Notes: generated by a model not told the origin, from the sequence alone. DNA of 64,000 bases from Peptococcaceae bacterium UBA6116 (GCA_002423425.1 DIWC01000063.1:20982-84981), one strand, 5' to 3'. Counted from the stretch's first letter, positions 51,159-60,042 are shown. A program made the numbers and translations.

Positions 51159-52652
51159 TTATTCTTTACCAAATTGCAAAGTTTGATTCCTTTCAGCAAT
51201 AATAGCACCAACATTTACCCCATTCAATTTAAGATTGTAATTATGCCATTCTTTAAGCCGGGTAACTATTTCCTCTTCATCCTCAGGCAACAGAGTCCTA
51301 GGGTCGAAAAGGATTTTTTCCTTAAATATTCTGGCGAGAATAGGGACTCTACCCTGACGAAGAAAACGTTCCAACTCATTATTAGAACCACATTTGGTCT
51401 TAACTGCACAGACAACAGTAGGCAGCATGGCTGTCGGAAAAGTGCCGCCGCCGACACAAGAAGTGCTATCTAGTATATCCGACTCCAATGACGACATTGG
51501 GGAGATTTTCTTTTGAAGGCTTTGAGCCTCTATTCTAAGTTCATTTATATCTTTTGACAGGATTCGCCAGATAGGAATTTTTGTTATCTCTTTTTTTTGA
51601 TATAAATATAAAGTTCCTATTAGTGCTGCCAACGTCAGTTTGTCGACGCGTATTGCCCGCGTGAGCTGATTTATTCTTAACTTTTCAATGAGATCCCTTT
51701 TGCCGACAATAATTCCGGCCTGCGGTCCGCCTAATAATTTGTCCCCACTGAAAGTCACCAATGATACACCGGATTTTACTGCCTCTTGAATTGTCGGTTC
51801 CGGCGGGAGGCCAAACTCCGTTCCGTCCAGAAAACTACCGCTGCCAAGATCCTCTACAACAGGTATTCCTGACTCATCTCCTAGTTGCACTAGTTCTTTG
51901 ACCGAAACAGAATGTTCAAAACCTTGGATTTTGTAATTACTTGTATGTACTTTAAGAAACATTGCAGTGTTATCGTTAACAGCCATACTGTAATCCTTTA
52001 ACCAAGTTTTATTCGTCGCTCCTACTTCGACCAGTCTTGCGCCTCCTGCCTTTAATACTTCAGGGATTCGGAAAGACCCGCCTACCTCGACAAGTTCTCC
52101 CCTTGATACAATTACTTCTTTTTGGTTGGCAAAGGTGTTCATAATCAATAATATTGCTGCGGCATTATTGTTAACAACCAGTGACGCTTCAGCCCCAGTC
52201 AGCTCCTTAAGCAGCTCCTCTACATGACTATACCTTGATCCCCGATTCCCCGTTTCAATATCAAGTTCCAGATTACTGTAATGAACCGCCTGTTGAGCAA
52301 CGTAATCCGCAACTTCAGGAGCGAGAATCGCTCGGCCGCAATTGGTATGAAGAACCACTCCTGTAGCATTTATTACTCTTTTTAAAGTAACATTTAACCC
52401 CTTTAGTTCATTTAAAACCTCAGTTAAAAGCCAATTTCGAAACTCAAGCTTAAATTCATCAGGTTTATATTGCCAAAAAATTTTCTCTCTTGAATTACCC
52501 GGTTGTAAGATTTTTGCTCTGGCTTTATCTAAAATGTTTCTAACTGCCCAAGTAATCTCCTTGGCATTATAATATTCACTTATTTCACTAATCTCAGCAG
52601 CTTCGGCCACGACTTCATGAACTGCGGGAAGGAGGCGAAATTTAGCAGCCAT
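51159..52652 (-). CDS. selA: L-seryl-tRNA(Sec) selenium transferase
   Basis: SelA turns Ser-tRNA(Sec) into Sec-tRNA(Sec) with selenophosphate. The 497-residue PLP enzyme has NATGVVLHTNCGRAIL near residue 95, VNNNAAAILL near residue 160 and RGELVEVGGSFRIP. The PLP lysine is at about residue 305 in TFSGDKLLGGPQAG. I prefer the ATG at 52652 (after GGAAG) to the TTG at 52664. SelA implies the cell makes selenoproteins, but selB, selD and tRNA-Sec are not in the window, and I saw no in-frame TGA that looks like a Sec codon. Confidence 0.96.
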   Translation of the reverse strand: MAAKFRLLPAVHEVVAEAAEISEISEYYNAKEITWAVRNILDKARAKILQPGNSREKIFWQYKPDEFKLEFRNWLLTEVLNELKGLNVTLKRVINATGVVLHTNCGRAILAPEVADYVAQQAVHYSNLELDIETGNRGSRYSHVEELLKELTGAEASLVVNNNAAAILLIMNTFANQKEVIVSRGELVEVGGSFRIPEVLKAGGARLVEVGATNKTWLKDYSMAVNDNTAMFLKVHTSNYKIQGFEHSVSVKELVQLGDESGIPVVEDLGSGSFLDGTEFGLPPEPTIQEAVKSGVSLVTFSGDKLLGGPQAGIIVGKRDLIEKLRINQLTRAIRVDKLTLAALIGTLYLYQKKEITKIPIWRILSKDINELRIEAQSLQKKISPMSSLESDILDSTSCVGGGTFPTAMLPTVVCAVKTKCGSNNELERFLRQGRVPILARIFKEKILFDPRTLLPEDEEEIVTRLKEWHNYNLKLNGVNVGAIIAERNQTLQFGKE

Positions 52653-52807
52653 ATCATCTTCCAACTAAAACACCTCAAATTCTTCATACTAAGACAAAAT
52701 ACCTGATTATAATTAGTAGTTTTTTTTAAGATTTCGACACCGCATTTAGATTACTATATTATTATGAAAGTCCCATCGGTATAGTAAGAGTTTAAGGAGA
52801 ACGAATC

Positions 52808-52999
52808 ATGACTTCGTCGCGAGCAAGAATCTTAGAATTAGACAGATATAAAAGCAAGAATGCACAGAAATGTATATTTTGCTATAGTTCGGAAGAACTC
52901 CGGCTTTTCAAAAAAAGAATAGTATGTCTTCACTGTCTAAAAAGTATTCGTTCCCTTTATTATGATGGTTTTTTCAATAAAATAAAAGGAGCTAATTAG
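52808..52999 (+). CDS. Gin/CsfB-like zinc-finger protein, candidate SigG inhibitor
   Basis: The 63-residue protein has CIFC and CLHC pairs (near residues 22 and 40) and the pattern CIFC-x9-FKKRIVCLHCLKSI, followed by YYDGFFNKIKG. This resembles Gin/CsfB of B. subtilis in length, in Cys spacing and in the hydrophobic-basic tail after the second pair. Gin is a zinc protein that inhibits SigG, and in B. subtilis also SigE. The resemblance is by eye. AAGGAG precedes the ATG at 52808 by 8 bases. It is coded on the plus strand between the divergent selA gene and the convergent mecA gene. Confidence 0.5.
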   Translation: MTSSRARILELDRYKSKNAQKCIFCYSSEELRLFKKRIVCLHCLKSIRSLYYDGFFNKIKGAN

Positions 53000-53010
53000 C
53001 TCCTTTTTTT
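52986..53010. terminator. bidirectional terminator between the zinc-finger gene and mecA
   Basis: AAAGGAGCTAATTAGCTCCTTT is a near-perfect palindrome with a T-run on the plus side and T-rich sequence on the minus side. The stop codon of the zinc-finger gene lies inside it, so it serves both convergent genes. Confidence 0.85.
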
Positions 53011-53616
53011 CGCAATCCCTTTCAGAACTTTAATCGCCTGTTCTTTGATAACAGGTTCGGCATGTTCCTTCAAAAAATCATCTGTCATCATAATTGATTC
53101 ACCGAATTCATCTAAAATAGCTTCTGCAATTTTCTTCTTCCTTAGAGTCCCTAAACTCCTAAGAGTTAAATAATACTCCTCTTCATATTCATATAGCGTT
53201 GATTGAACATTCGTCAGTGAAGGTAATAAACGGACAGCAGAAATCACATCTTCAAATTCAAAAAAAACATAAACCCAGTCCTGCTCGGAATTAACTTTTG
53301 AGGCCGGCCTTGCGGTCTTCTTCTTTTCTTTAAAACTCGTTTGAATTATATGATTTATTTCGGCATCAATTTGATCTTCCTGTTTAATTACAGTGATGAC
53401 AAATTCATCTTCAGAAGCAACTGTTGCCTGAATCCAAAAGGGTTGATCAAGATTAAAATCAACCTCTTCACGTGCCTTAGAAATTAATTCCAAAAAGAAT
53501 TGCTCAGTTCTTGCCGAACGTTGAAAAAAGTCTGAAAGGGAAATATTGCGGTCTGCCAACTCGGTAAAGGAGATAAAAATGCGAACCGTATTGTCGTTTA
53601 CCTTAAGAATGCGCAT
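52996..53616 (-). CDS. mecA: MecA-family ClpC adaptor protein
   Basis: MecA delivers substrates to the ClpCP protease. The 206-residue protein has the N-terminal region MRILKVNDNTVRIFISFTEL-x-DRNIS, which recognises substrates. A charged linker (about 100-115) leads to the C-terminal ClpC-binding domain with WVYVFFEFEDVISAVRLL and YYLTLRS. Its length is close to B. subtilis MecA. The ATG at 53616 follows GGAAG; a GTG at 53628 is too close to GGAG. No clpC is nearby. Confidence 0.85.
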   Translation of the reverse strand: MRILKVNDNTVRIFISFTELADRNISLSDFFQRSARTEQFFLELISKAREEVDFNLDQPFWIQATVASEDEFVITVIKQEDQIDAEINHIIQTSFKEKKKTARPASKVNSEQDWVYVFFEFEDVISAVRLLPSLTNVQSTLYEYEEEYYLTLRSLGTLRKKKIAEAILDEFGESIMMTDDFLKEHAEPVIKEQAIKVLKGIAKKRS

Positions 53617-53725
53617 GTATACTTCCACTCTCCTTCCCCTTAACCTAACTAAATTAGGGTTAAGAACTCAATTAATTCATATTATAACATAGACAGTCAA
53701 TACGCATATTCCATAAACTTCCAAG

Positions 53726-54211
53726 CTAATCATATTTTATTATATGATATCTATCTGCAGCTTGTTGGGTTAATACGATACAACGAAATACCTCTTTTTT
53801 TATAGGAAGATAAGAAATTTGAACATAGTCATCTTTATGAAGCCTTTTAAATGTCTTATTGTCAATGTCAACTGTAAGAATATCTTTACCGTTTTGAAGA
53901 GTAACAAAATATTCAGAAGAACTGGATTGCCCGTTAACTGGCAAGTCCACAACAATTCCTCGATATTCAGAAGGATAATGAAACCAATCGGCAAAGCTTC
54001 CAGCAAACATTTGCGTATAAATAATCAAAACCACCAGAGTTAGTGTTAACCTCGAACCAACAGTAAACCGTTGGCTTGAGCTTTTCCCTGTATTATACTT
54101 CCTAAAAGCAAGATACAACCTTATCCCGAGAAAAAAATAAACTGCAAAAAGACCGCTAACAGCGGGCCAGCTTATTTTTAACAAAAAGATATAGTAGTCT
54201 AAACTGTTCAT
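53726..54211 (-). CDS. two-helix membrane protein, unknown
   Basis: The 161-residue product has two hydrophobic segments (about residues 14-32 and 54-72). A C-terminal beta-rich region of about 85 residues follows (GIVVDLPVNGQSSSSEYFVTLQNGKDILTVDIDNKTFKRLHKDDYVQISYLP), which looks like a small barrel fold. I do not recognise a family. Codons are open to 54262, but the ATG at 54211 follows AAAGGAAAG. It lies between mecA and cheW with its own gaps on both sides. Confidence 0.65.
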   Translation of the reverse strand: MNSLDYYIFLLKISWPAVSGLFAVYFFLGIRLYLAFRKYNTGKSSSQRFTVGSRLTLTLVVLIIYTQMFAGSFADWFHYPSEYRGIVVDLPVNGQSSSSEYFVTLQNGKDILTVDIDNKTFKRLHKDDYVQISYLPIKKEVFRCIVLTQQAADRYHIIKYD

Positions 54212-54324
54212 ATTCTTTCCTTTAAAAGAGACCCTTAAACTAGAAGTTAAGTCAAAAAGCAATTATAGCTTCGCATTTATATAATTTATTTTCTGCCGGC
54301 CTGTCAAGGTTCTTATAATTAAAC

Positions 54325-54357
54325 AAAAGAATGCTCCTTCATAGAACATTCTTTTGT
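54325..54357 (-). terminator. terminator after cheW
   Basis: On the minus strand AAAAGAATG and CATTCTTTT arms around a 14-base loop run into TTTTGTTT. It starts 8 bases after the cheW stop and ends the flagellar rod operon. Confidence 0.8.
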
Positions 54358-54364
54358 TTTGTTA

Positions 54365-54805
54365 TTATCCAACAAGCTTGATTAAATCCTTGATCTCGTT
54401 ATCTTCCAGTAAGTTTTCAGGACGAATTTGGATAATCATTCTATTAGCGAGGTTAATAATTCCACTGATAAAAGGTACAGTTATTAGAGCAGGCGGGGGT
54501 TCAACTTTCTCAAAAGTTCTTATTTCCTTAACTTCATCAACGGCAATTGCCACAAGGCTGTCATTAATCTCAACAATGATGGCAAAATTGTTCTTGCTCT
54601 CGTCCTCTAATCCGAATTTCTTATTTAAATCAACTAATGGAAGAGCTTGGCCCCTGATATTGATTAAACCTTTAATGTAAGGAGGCGCCTCCGGAAGAGG
54701 ATGAATATCTATTAAACTGGTAATTTCTTGGACCATTTCTATAGGAAATCCGTATTCTTCATTGCCGAGGGAAAAAATCACTGTTTGGAACCCCAATGTC
54801 CTCAA
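54365..54805 (-). CDS. cheW: chemotaxis coupling protein CheW
   Basis: CheW links chemoreceptors to the CheA kinase. The 146-residue protein has the standard two-barrel fold: FSLGNEEYGFPIEMVQEI, PLPEAPPYIKGLINIRGQALPLVDL near residue 40 and VEPPPALITVPFISGIINLANRMI near residue 105. No Met or Val start fits; the TTG at 54805 touches AAGGGG and a TTG at 54796 has better spacing. It sits at the end of a rod-gene cluster, 16 bases after the flgF-like gene. Confidence 0.92.
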   Translation of the reverse strand: MRTLGFQTVIFSLGNEEYGFPIEMVQEITSLIDIHPLPEAPPYIKGLINIRGQALPLVDLNKKFGLEDESKNNFAIIVEINDSLVAIAVDEVKEIRTFEKVEPPPALITVPFISGIINLANRMIIQIRPENLLEDNEIKDLIKLVG

Positions 54806-54821
54806 CCCCTTAACCTGCTAT

Positions 54822-55637
54822 TTAAACGCGGCCAACTTCATTGGCAGCTTTTTGCAGCAATGTATCGTTCATTTGGATTATTTTCTGATTGGCAGAATAG
54901 GATCGCATGACTTCAAGCATCTTGACCATTTGGGCATTCATATCAACATTGGCGTCTTCAACAAAACCCTGCTCAACTCTTATATTTTCGGGAAGCACAT
55001 CGATTGGCTGGTTGGCCGCCGTGTAAAGAGTTGTCAGGCCATCCCGTTGAAGATCTTCGGCAGGGATATTAACAATTCGAAGTTTATCAACGTCTGTCTC
55101 AATCTTAATTTCACTCGTAGTTCCATCTACCTTATCAGTTGTCGAAGTTTCAATATTCACTACAGTTCCATCAACTTTAATCTTAAAGTCTTTGGAAAGC
55201 GGCCCAATCGGTCCGTTCTTTCCCATTACCAGGTTACCCCCCGCAGTCCTTAACATTCCTGAAGGATCAAGCTCAAAATGACCGTTTCTAGTATAACACT
55301 CCCCTTGAAGGGTATCAACAACAAAGTACCCCGGGGAATTAAAGGCTAAATCGGTATTACTTCCTGTCTCTCTAATTTCGCCGGTTTCTGTACTGTATAA
55401 TTTCTTTTCGGCATATACTCCTGTCCCCATAATCCCGAGCGGAACGTTCTCCGCAGGTCCTGTTCCTGAAGTAGACGGGGTCAAGCGGCTGACAAGCAGA
55501 CGGGGAAAAGACGTGACTCTTTCGCTTTCTTGCCTGTAACCGGGAGTATTTAAATTCTCCATATTCCGCCCTATCGTATCGCTTCTTTGATTGTCAAGAA
55601 GCATCCCCGAAGTGGCTGTGTATAATCCCCTAATCAA
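54822..55637 (-). CDS. flagellar rod protein, FlgF/FlgG family (FlhO-like)
   Basis: The protein has the N-terminal rod motif LIRGLYTATSGMLLDNQRSDTIGRNMENLNTPGYRQE and the C-terminal motif NVDMNAQMVKMLEVMRSYSANQKIIQMNDTLLQKAANEVG, with a DLAFNSPGYFVV core. This is the FlgF/FlgG architecture of rod subunits; B. subtilis FlhO/FlhP are close parallels. The start is a TTG at 55637 after GGGGAAG, giving 271 residues. It follows flgB by 30 bases. Confidence 0.85.
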   Translation of the reverse strand: MIRGLYTATSGMLLDNQRSDTIGRNMENLNTPGYRQESERVTSFPRLLVSRLTPSTSGTGPAENVPLGIMGTGVYAEKKLYSTETGEIRETGSNTDLAFNSPGYFVVDTLQGECYTRNGHFELDPSGMLRTAGGNLVMGKNGPIGPLSKDFKIKVDGTVVNIETSTTDKVDGTTSEIKIETDVDKLRIVNIPAEDLQRDGLTTLYTAANQPIDVLPENIRVEQGFVEDANVDMNAQMVKMLEVMRSYSANQKIIQMNDTLLQKAANEVGRV

Positions 55638-55667
55638 ATAACTTCCCCCCCCTGACAGCAATTATCT

Positions 55668-56072
55668 CTATCCTTTAATTACTTGCTTGAGCAAAGAGAG
55701 ATGAGATGTTAGCATCGTAACCAGTGCATTATAGTGAAGTGTATTTTCAGCAAGCTTGGTCATCTCCGTATCAATATCAACATTATTACCGTCATTACGG
55801 ATACTTGTACTCTCATCCTTTACCACAAAATCGGCGGCAGACATTCCTGTAGCAGGAACGCTTCCTGTTGTTGCGTCTTCTTGGGATACTGCAATGTTTT
55901 TTTGGTTATCCACGGCAGCCTGCAATACTTTTTCAAAATTCACATCTGACCTTTTAAATCCCGGTGTATCAACATTGGCAATGTTATCCGCCAATACCTT
56001 TTGGCGCAGACCAAGACCGTCCAGGCCGCCTTCCAGCAAATTTAATAGTGGCGTATCCAACCAACCAGCCAT
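55668..56072 (-). CDS. flgB: flagellar basal-body rod protein FlgB
   Basis: FlgB forms the proximal rod. The 134-residue protein has LRQKVLADNIANVDTPGFKRSDVNFE near residue 22 and the C-terminal GNNVDIDTEMTKLAENTLHYNALVTML, which distinguish it from FlgC. It lies between two FlgF/FlgG-type genes, without flgC or fliE beside it, an unusual place because flgB-flgC-fliE usually stay together. The ATG at 56072 follows GAGGGG. Confidence 0.9.
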   Translation of the reverse strand: MAGWLDTPLLNLLEGGLDGLGLRQKVLADNIANVDTPGFKRSDVNFEKVLQAAVDNQKNIAVSQEDATTGSVPATGMSAADFVVKDESTSIRNDGNNVDIDTEMTKLAENTLHYNALVTMLTSHLSLLKQVIKG

Positions 56073-56074
56073 AA

Positions 56075-56902
56075 TCATCCCCTCATCGCAATGGCTAAAG
56101 TACTCATCTCATTTTGATCCTGAATAAGCCGTAAATTTAGCTCATAAACCCTCTGCATCTGAACTAAACCGGTCATAGCATTTACTATATCAGTATTCGA
56201 TCTTTCCAGCGTGGAACCCCTGATAAGTCCGTAGCCGTCCTCGCCAGCCACTCCTTCAACGGCTTTACCGGAAGTCTGGGTGGGCAAAAAACAATTATTA
56301 CCAGCAAGTTCTAACCCATCGGGATTGGAGAACTTAAAGAGTGATATATTGCCGAACGTAGCTATCCCCCTCGCCAGGTCATCAGCATTTTTGTAATAGC
56401 TGGAATAATCGTTAGTGTCCGGGGAGTCTATATTTAAGACTCCCCGGATACTGCCGTTATCATCGACATGAATATTTGAAGCATTGGCAGGTATTCCAAT
56501 GGGCGGCTCAAGCAGCATCCCTTGGTTATTGACAAGGTTACCGGCACTATCGGTACTGAACGTTCCTGCCCGGGTATAAGCGAGACTTCCGTTATCAGTT
56601 TTCACTTGAAAAAAGCCATCGCCGTTAATAGCCATATCCAAGGGTTTACCTGTATCAGTTAATATGCCTTGGGTAAAATCAAACCTTTTTCCCAAATAAA
56701 GGCTGGCCTCAAGGACAGGGTTCTGCGTAGCGGGCATCCCGCCGTACTGAGCGACCGTATTGTTTTTGTCCTGTGTGTCATAGCTTTCGTTTAAGGAAAG
56801 CAATTGTTCCTTAAACCCGGGGGTAACGGTATTGGCCATATTATTGGCAATTTTATCGATATTATTTTGCAAGCTCTGGAGGTACACAGACGATAATTTC
56901 AT
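56075..56902 (-). CDS. flagellar rod protein, FlgG family (FlhP-like)
   Basis: The 275-residue protein has an N-terminal MKLSSVYLQSLQNNIDKIANNMANTVTPGFKEQ motif, a central LDMAINGDGFFQV and a C-terminal STLERSNTDIVNAMTGLVQMQRVYELNLRLIQ motif, the FlgG pattern. The N-terminus has changed at the usual GLY-TATSGM site. It may be FlgG or a FlhP equivalent. AAGGAG precedes the ATG. It is two bases from flgB. Confidence 0.85.
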   Translation of the reverse strand: MKLSSVYLQSLQNNIDKIANNMANTVTPGFKEQLLSLNESYDTQDKNNTVAQYGGMPATQNPVLEASLYLGKRFDFTQGILTDTGKPLDMAINGDGFFQVKTDNGSLAYTRAGTFSTDSAGNLVNNQGMLLEPPIGIPANASNIHVDDNGSIRGVLNIDSPDTNDYSSYYKNADDLARGIATFGNISLFKFSNPDGLELAGNNCFLPTQTSGKAVEGVAGEDGYGLIRGSTLERSNTDIVNAMTGLVQMQRVYELNLRLIQDQNEMSTLAIAMRG

Positions 56903-57055
56903 ATAGCTAACTCCTTTTGCAAATTATCCTAAACGCAAACTTTTCGCTAATAGTGTTCCCTTTTTCAGTTGTTTGTGCAATTATTCTCTATAAAAGCCTA
57001 AAATCCTGCAATTAATATAAACTTAATGCCGAATTAACAGGTCAATTTACCCGGA

Positions 57056-57982
57056 CTAGTTCCGCTTCAGGTCTATCAATTCCTGGAGAAGAGTGTCGGA
57101 AACTGTAATAACCCTGGAATTGGCCTGAAAACCACGCTGGGTTACGATCATGTCCGTAAACTCCTGGGAAAGGTCGACATTGGACATTTCCAGATAGTTG
57201 GGGATAATCATGCCCCGTGCGCTGGCACCCGGAGCGCCGACATCGGCGGCACCGGAGTTGTTGCTTACGGTATAATAATTATTTCCTTCTGCGGTTAAAC
57301 CGCCTTCGTTAGGAAAGGTTGCAAGGGCTATTTTATAGAGCGGTTTGGTCACGGAATTGGTTCCATCGCTATAAACTCCGGTAATTATGCCGTCCTGGCC
57401 AATACTATAGCTTTTCAGCTTGTAAGTGTTATCAATAGCTAATTGTTGACCCAGCTGAAAGTTAATTCCGCCAATAGCAGTTGCGGCACCCCAATTGGCA
57501 GCAGCAATAGTAGGCGGAGTACCGGCAGTTTCTACCGCTCCATTCGTGTAGCCTTGAACCAGTGCTCCGCTGGATGAGTCAATCAAATTGCCGGCTTCAT
57601 CAAAATCGAAGTTCCCAGTTCGGGTATAGAAATCTTTCCCACTCGAATTGAGAATGAACATGCCCTCTCCTTGGATCATCATATCCGTAGCTTTCCCTGT
57701 GTACTGGGAACTGCCTTGACCCATGAGCTTGTCAACGGAACCGAGAATACTGCCCAGACCAATACTGACTCCGTTGGTTCCCCCACATGTCACTAACCCT
57801 GTAATATCATCAGTTTTTGGTGCCGAAGCTCCGCGGATCTGCTGTCCGAGCATGGAAGAAAAACTAGCTCTCTGTCTTTTATATCCGGCGGTATTAACAT
57901 TGGCAATATTGTTTCCTATGACATCCATACTGATCTGTTCGTTTTTCAGACCGGTAATGGCTGAATACAAAGAACGCATCAT
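57056..57982 (-). CDS. flgE: flagellar hook protein FlgE
   Basis: The 308-residue protein has the N-terminal motif SLYSAITGLKNEQISMDVIGNNIANVNTAGYKRQ and the C-terminal NVDLSQEFTDMIVTQRGFQANSRVITVSDTLLQELI, as FlgE. At 308 residues it is shorter than many hook proteins of its relatives (often above 400), so the outer domain of the hook is small. AGGAGG lies 7 bases before the ATG. It follows flgD by 36 bases in the fliK-flgD-flgE order. Confidence 0.9.
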   Translation of the reverse strand: MMRSLYSAITGLKNEQISMDVIGNNIANVNTAGYKRQRASFSSMLGQQIRGASAPKTDDITGLVTCGGTNGVSIGLGSILGSVDKLMGQGSSQYTGKATDMMIQGEGMFILNSSGKDFYTRTGNFDFDEAGNLIDSSSGALVQGYTNGAVETAGTPPTIAAANWGAATAIGGINFQLGQQLAIDNTYKLKSYSIGQDGIITGVYSDGTNSVTKPLYKIALATFPNEGGLTAEGNNYYTVSNNSGAADVGAPGASARGMIIPNYLEMSNVDLSQEFTDMIVTQRGFQANSRVITVSDTLLQELIDLKRN

Positions 57983-58018
57983 AAGGCGTTACCTCCTAAT
58001 ATTTTTCTGTTGTTTCTT

Positions 58019-58456
58019 TTAATCCTTAATCTCGCTGATATTATCCATTGTCAGCGGAGTATCCCCAATCATCAGAGTCAGGGAATCGTCGAGCCACTTA
58101 ACCGAAGAAATAGTTCCGGTAATTTCCGTTCCTTCACTGTCTGTACCTACTACATTTTTACCGATCATGGCTGCTCCCTGCGTTAACAAAGATTGGCTGT
58201 TTAACTTCACCATACTCTCTTTCAGATCACTAATAGCCGTAGCCACATTGCTCATTTGCTCCAAGGAACTGAACTGAGCCATTTGCGATACAAACTGTGA
58301 ATCATCCATTGGGGACATTGGATCCTGGTTTTTCAGCTGGGTGATTAAGAGCTTAAGAAAATCATCCTTATTTAATTCCGTAGAATTAGAAATAGTGTCA
58401 GTCGAATTAGTACTCGACGTAGATGCCGAACTGGTTATGTTATTTACTGTACTCAT
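58019..58456 (-). CDS. flgD: flagellar hook assembly protein FlgD
   Basis: FlgD caps the growing hook. The 145-residue protein has the N-terminal LNKDDFLKLLITQLKNQDPMSPMDDSQFVSQMAQFSSLEQM motif near residue 28 and a short C-terminal beta part. The fibronectin/tudor-like outer domain of longer FlgD is absent, as is common in Firmicutes. It lies between fliK and flgE. Confidence 0.94.
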   Translation of the reverse strand: MSTVNNITSSASTSSTNSTDTISNSTELNKDDFLKLLITQLKNQDPMSPMDDSQFVSQMAQFSSLEQMSNVATAISDLKESMVKLNSQSLLTQGAAMIGKNVVGTDSEGTEITGTISSVKWLDDSLTLMIGDTPLTMDNISEIKD

Positions 58457-58483
58457 ATTTTCCTCCTTTAGTGGCTAAAAATA

Positions 58484-59917
58484 TCAGGCACTGACATTAA
58501 TCTTATGACCCGGCCAACTAACCGGCAGATAGGATGTAAATACCGTAGAAACGGTGTTTTCTTCTTCTTGCAGGGCCAATTTTGCCCCTTGTTTATACCG
58601 GTAATTATTCCTTCCTGAAGCTGATTGGTCATTGCCGTTATTGTTGCCCATCTGTAAATTGCCGCAGGCTACCCCTAACTGGGAAAGACTGTTCTTTAAT
58701 TCCTGCAGACTGTTTTGCAGGATTAAGCCTGTAGATTGTTCCGATGCATTGAATGTTAAATGAACCTGACCATCTTCCATCCTAACGGAAATATTGACCT
58801 TCCCCAAATCTTTGGGTTCCAGTTGAATGGAAAGTTCCTTTATATCTTTAGTATTCAGATTCTGATTTTTGAGAGCTTCCAGAACCTGATTCCATACTTT
58901 GGCCGAATCGACCGCTTGTCCTTTGTCAGTAAATATTTTTTCAATACCAAAGATATTATCTGTTCTATTATCAGATGATTTTATTTGTTCAGGAGCAACT
59001 ATGTTCTTGCTAAAACCGTTCTCTTCTTCCTTTTTCTCCCCGGTAAATGTTCCTTTCGAATGGCTGCTTTGGGTTGCCGTTAAGGACGGAGAAACTGTTC
59101 CCCTGTCGGATGAAGGATCTATTTTCCTTATCTGAACAGTATCTGAGTTGTTATTCCCTTCTGTTTTGCCCAGACCTACCGAAGGGACTTTGTTTATTCC
59201 TGCCTTCTCTGTTGAAATAGTCTTTATAGCTTTTACGGTTTGTAAATTTGTGTTTTCTATGACCATAGTGCTCTTGAAATTGCTTGTATTCTCTTTTGTT
59301 TTAGCGCCGTTCATATTTGTGTCTTCGATCGTTTCAATCGTTTTTGTGTTCCCAGGGTTCTTCATGGTCGCCATGTTTTCCTTGGCTCCGCCCTGCCCAA
59401 CTGGTTGATCCTTAACAACCTCAATTTGGCCGGATAACTCTTTTAAGTATTTCACTATTTTTATATATTCTTCCAACTCCGCTGGATCGAGAGAATTGGC
59501 TGCCGGACTATTAATCCCTTTAAGTCCCTGTGCCAATAAGGAGCTTCCCTGTTGCAGCTGATTGTCCTTACTGTTGCTGATGTTAGAAACAAGATCAGAC
59601 AACGGGAAACTGGTAAAATCTCCAATGGATCCGGAATTGGCCTCCATGCCTGCCGGAAATAGGTTTTGAAGAACCGGAGCAATAGAACTCCACCCTACTG
59701 AGCCTGAAATAATATTATCCGTCCCTCCTGTAGAGTTATTGTCTGCCGCTTCTTCAGATGTTTGTCCTTCCACCCCTGTCTGAATTCCACAGAAATTTTG
59801 CAGTAACAGAGCAAATAATAACTGGTTTCCACTCAAATCAACTCCGTCTTTGCCCTGAGATTTCTCACTTTTTGTTCTTTCGGAATCCACCGGTGTCAGA
59901 ACATTGGCTATATCCAT
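58484..59917 (-). CDS. fliK: flagellar hook-length control protein FliK
   Basis: FliK measures hook length and switches export to filament proteins. The 477-residue product has a long, low-complexity Asn/Thr/Lys-rich middle and a C-terminal Flg_hook domain with LSIQLEPKDLGKVNISVRMEDGQVHLTFNASEQSTGLILQNSLQELKNSL near residue 360. The divergent N-terminal part and conserved C-terminal part are typical of the family. The start follows AGGAGG. A SigD-type promoter lies directly upstream. Confidence 0.88.
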   Translation of the reverse strand: MDIANVLTPVDSERTKSEKSQGKDGVDLSGNQLLFALLLQNFCGIQTGVEGQTSEEAADNNSTGGTDNIISGSVGWSSIAPVLQNLFPAGMEANSGSIGDFTSFPLSDLVSNISNSKDNQLQQGSSLLAQGLKGINSPAANSLDPAELEEYIKIVKYLKELSGQIEVVKDQPVGQGGAKENMATMKNPGNTKTIETIEDTNMNGAKTKENTSNFKSTMVIENTNLQTVKAIKTISTEKAGINKVPSVGLGKTEGNNNSDTVQIRKIDPSSDRGTVSPSLTATQSSHSKGTFTGEKKEEENGFSKNIVAPEQIKSSDNRTDNIFGIEKIFTDKGQAVDSAKVWNQVLEALKNQNLNTKDIKELSIQLEPKDLGKVNISVRMEDGQVHLTFNASEQSTGLILQNSLQELKNSLSQLGVACGNLQMGNNNGNDQSASGRNNYRYKQGAKLALQEEENTVSTVFTSYLPVSWPGHKINVSA

Positions 59918-59947
59918 CCTTTCACCTCCTGCCTGCTACTATCTTTT

Positions 59948-59974
59948 ATATCGAAAGATATTTACTATACTTTA
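59948..59974 (-). promoter_or_regulatory. sigma-28 (SigD/FliA)-type promoter upstream of fliK
   Basis: On the minus strand TAAA (59974-59971) and TTCGATAT (59955-59948) are separated by exactly 15 bases, as in the B. subtilis SigD consensus TAAA-N15-GCCGATAT with two mismatches in the -10. It lies 31 bases before the fliK start and just after the fliA terminator. Confidence 0.75.
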
Positions 59975-59987
59975 GAAATATATAGAA

Positions 59988-60023
59988 AAAGAAGCGTCTT
60001 CTAATCTTTGTGACCGCTTCTTT
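59988..60023 (-). terminator. terminator after fliA
   Basis: On the minus strand AAAGAAGCG and CGCTTCTTT arms with an 18-base loop run into TTCTATATATTT. It separates the flhF-fliA operon from the fliK operon. Confidence 0.8.
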
Positions 60024-60042
60024 GCATAGTTCTGGTGTGGGA

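Noticed and set aside
54762..55253. 163-codon plus-strand frame across cheW and the flgF-like gene
   Set aside because: It crosses two real genes in antisense and has no start context.
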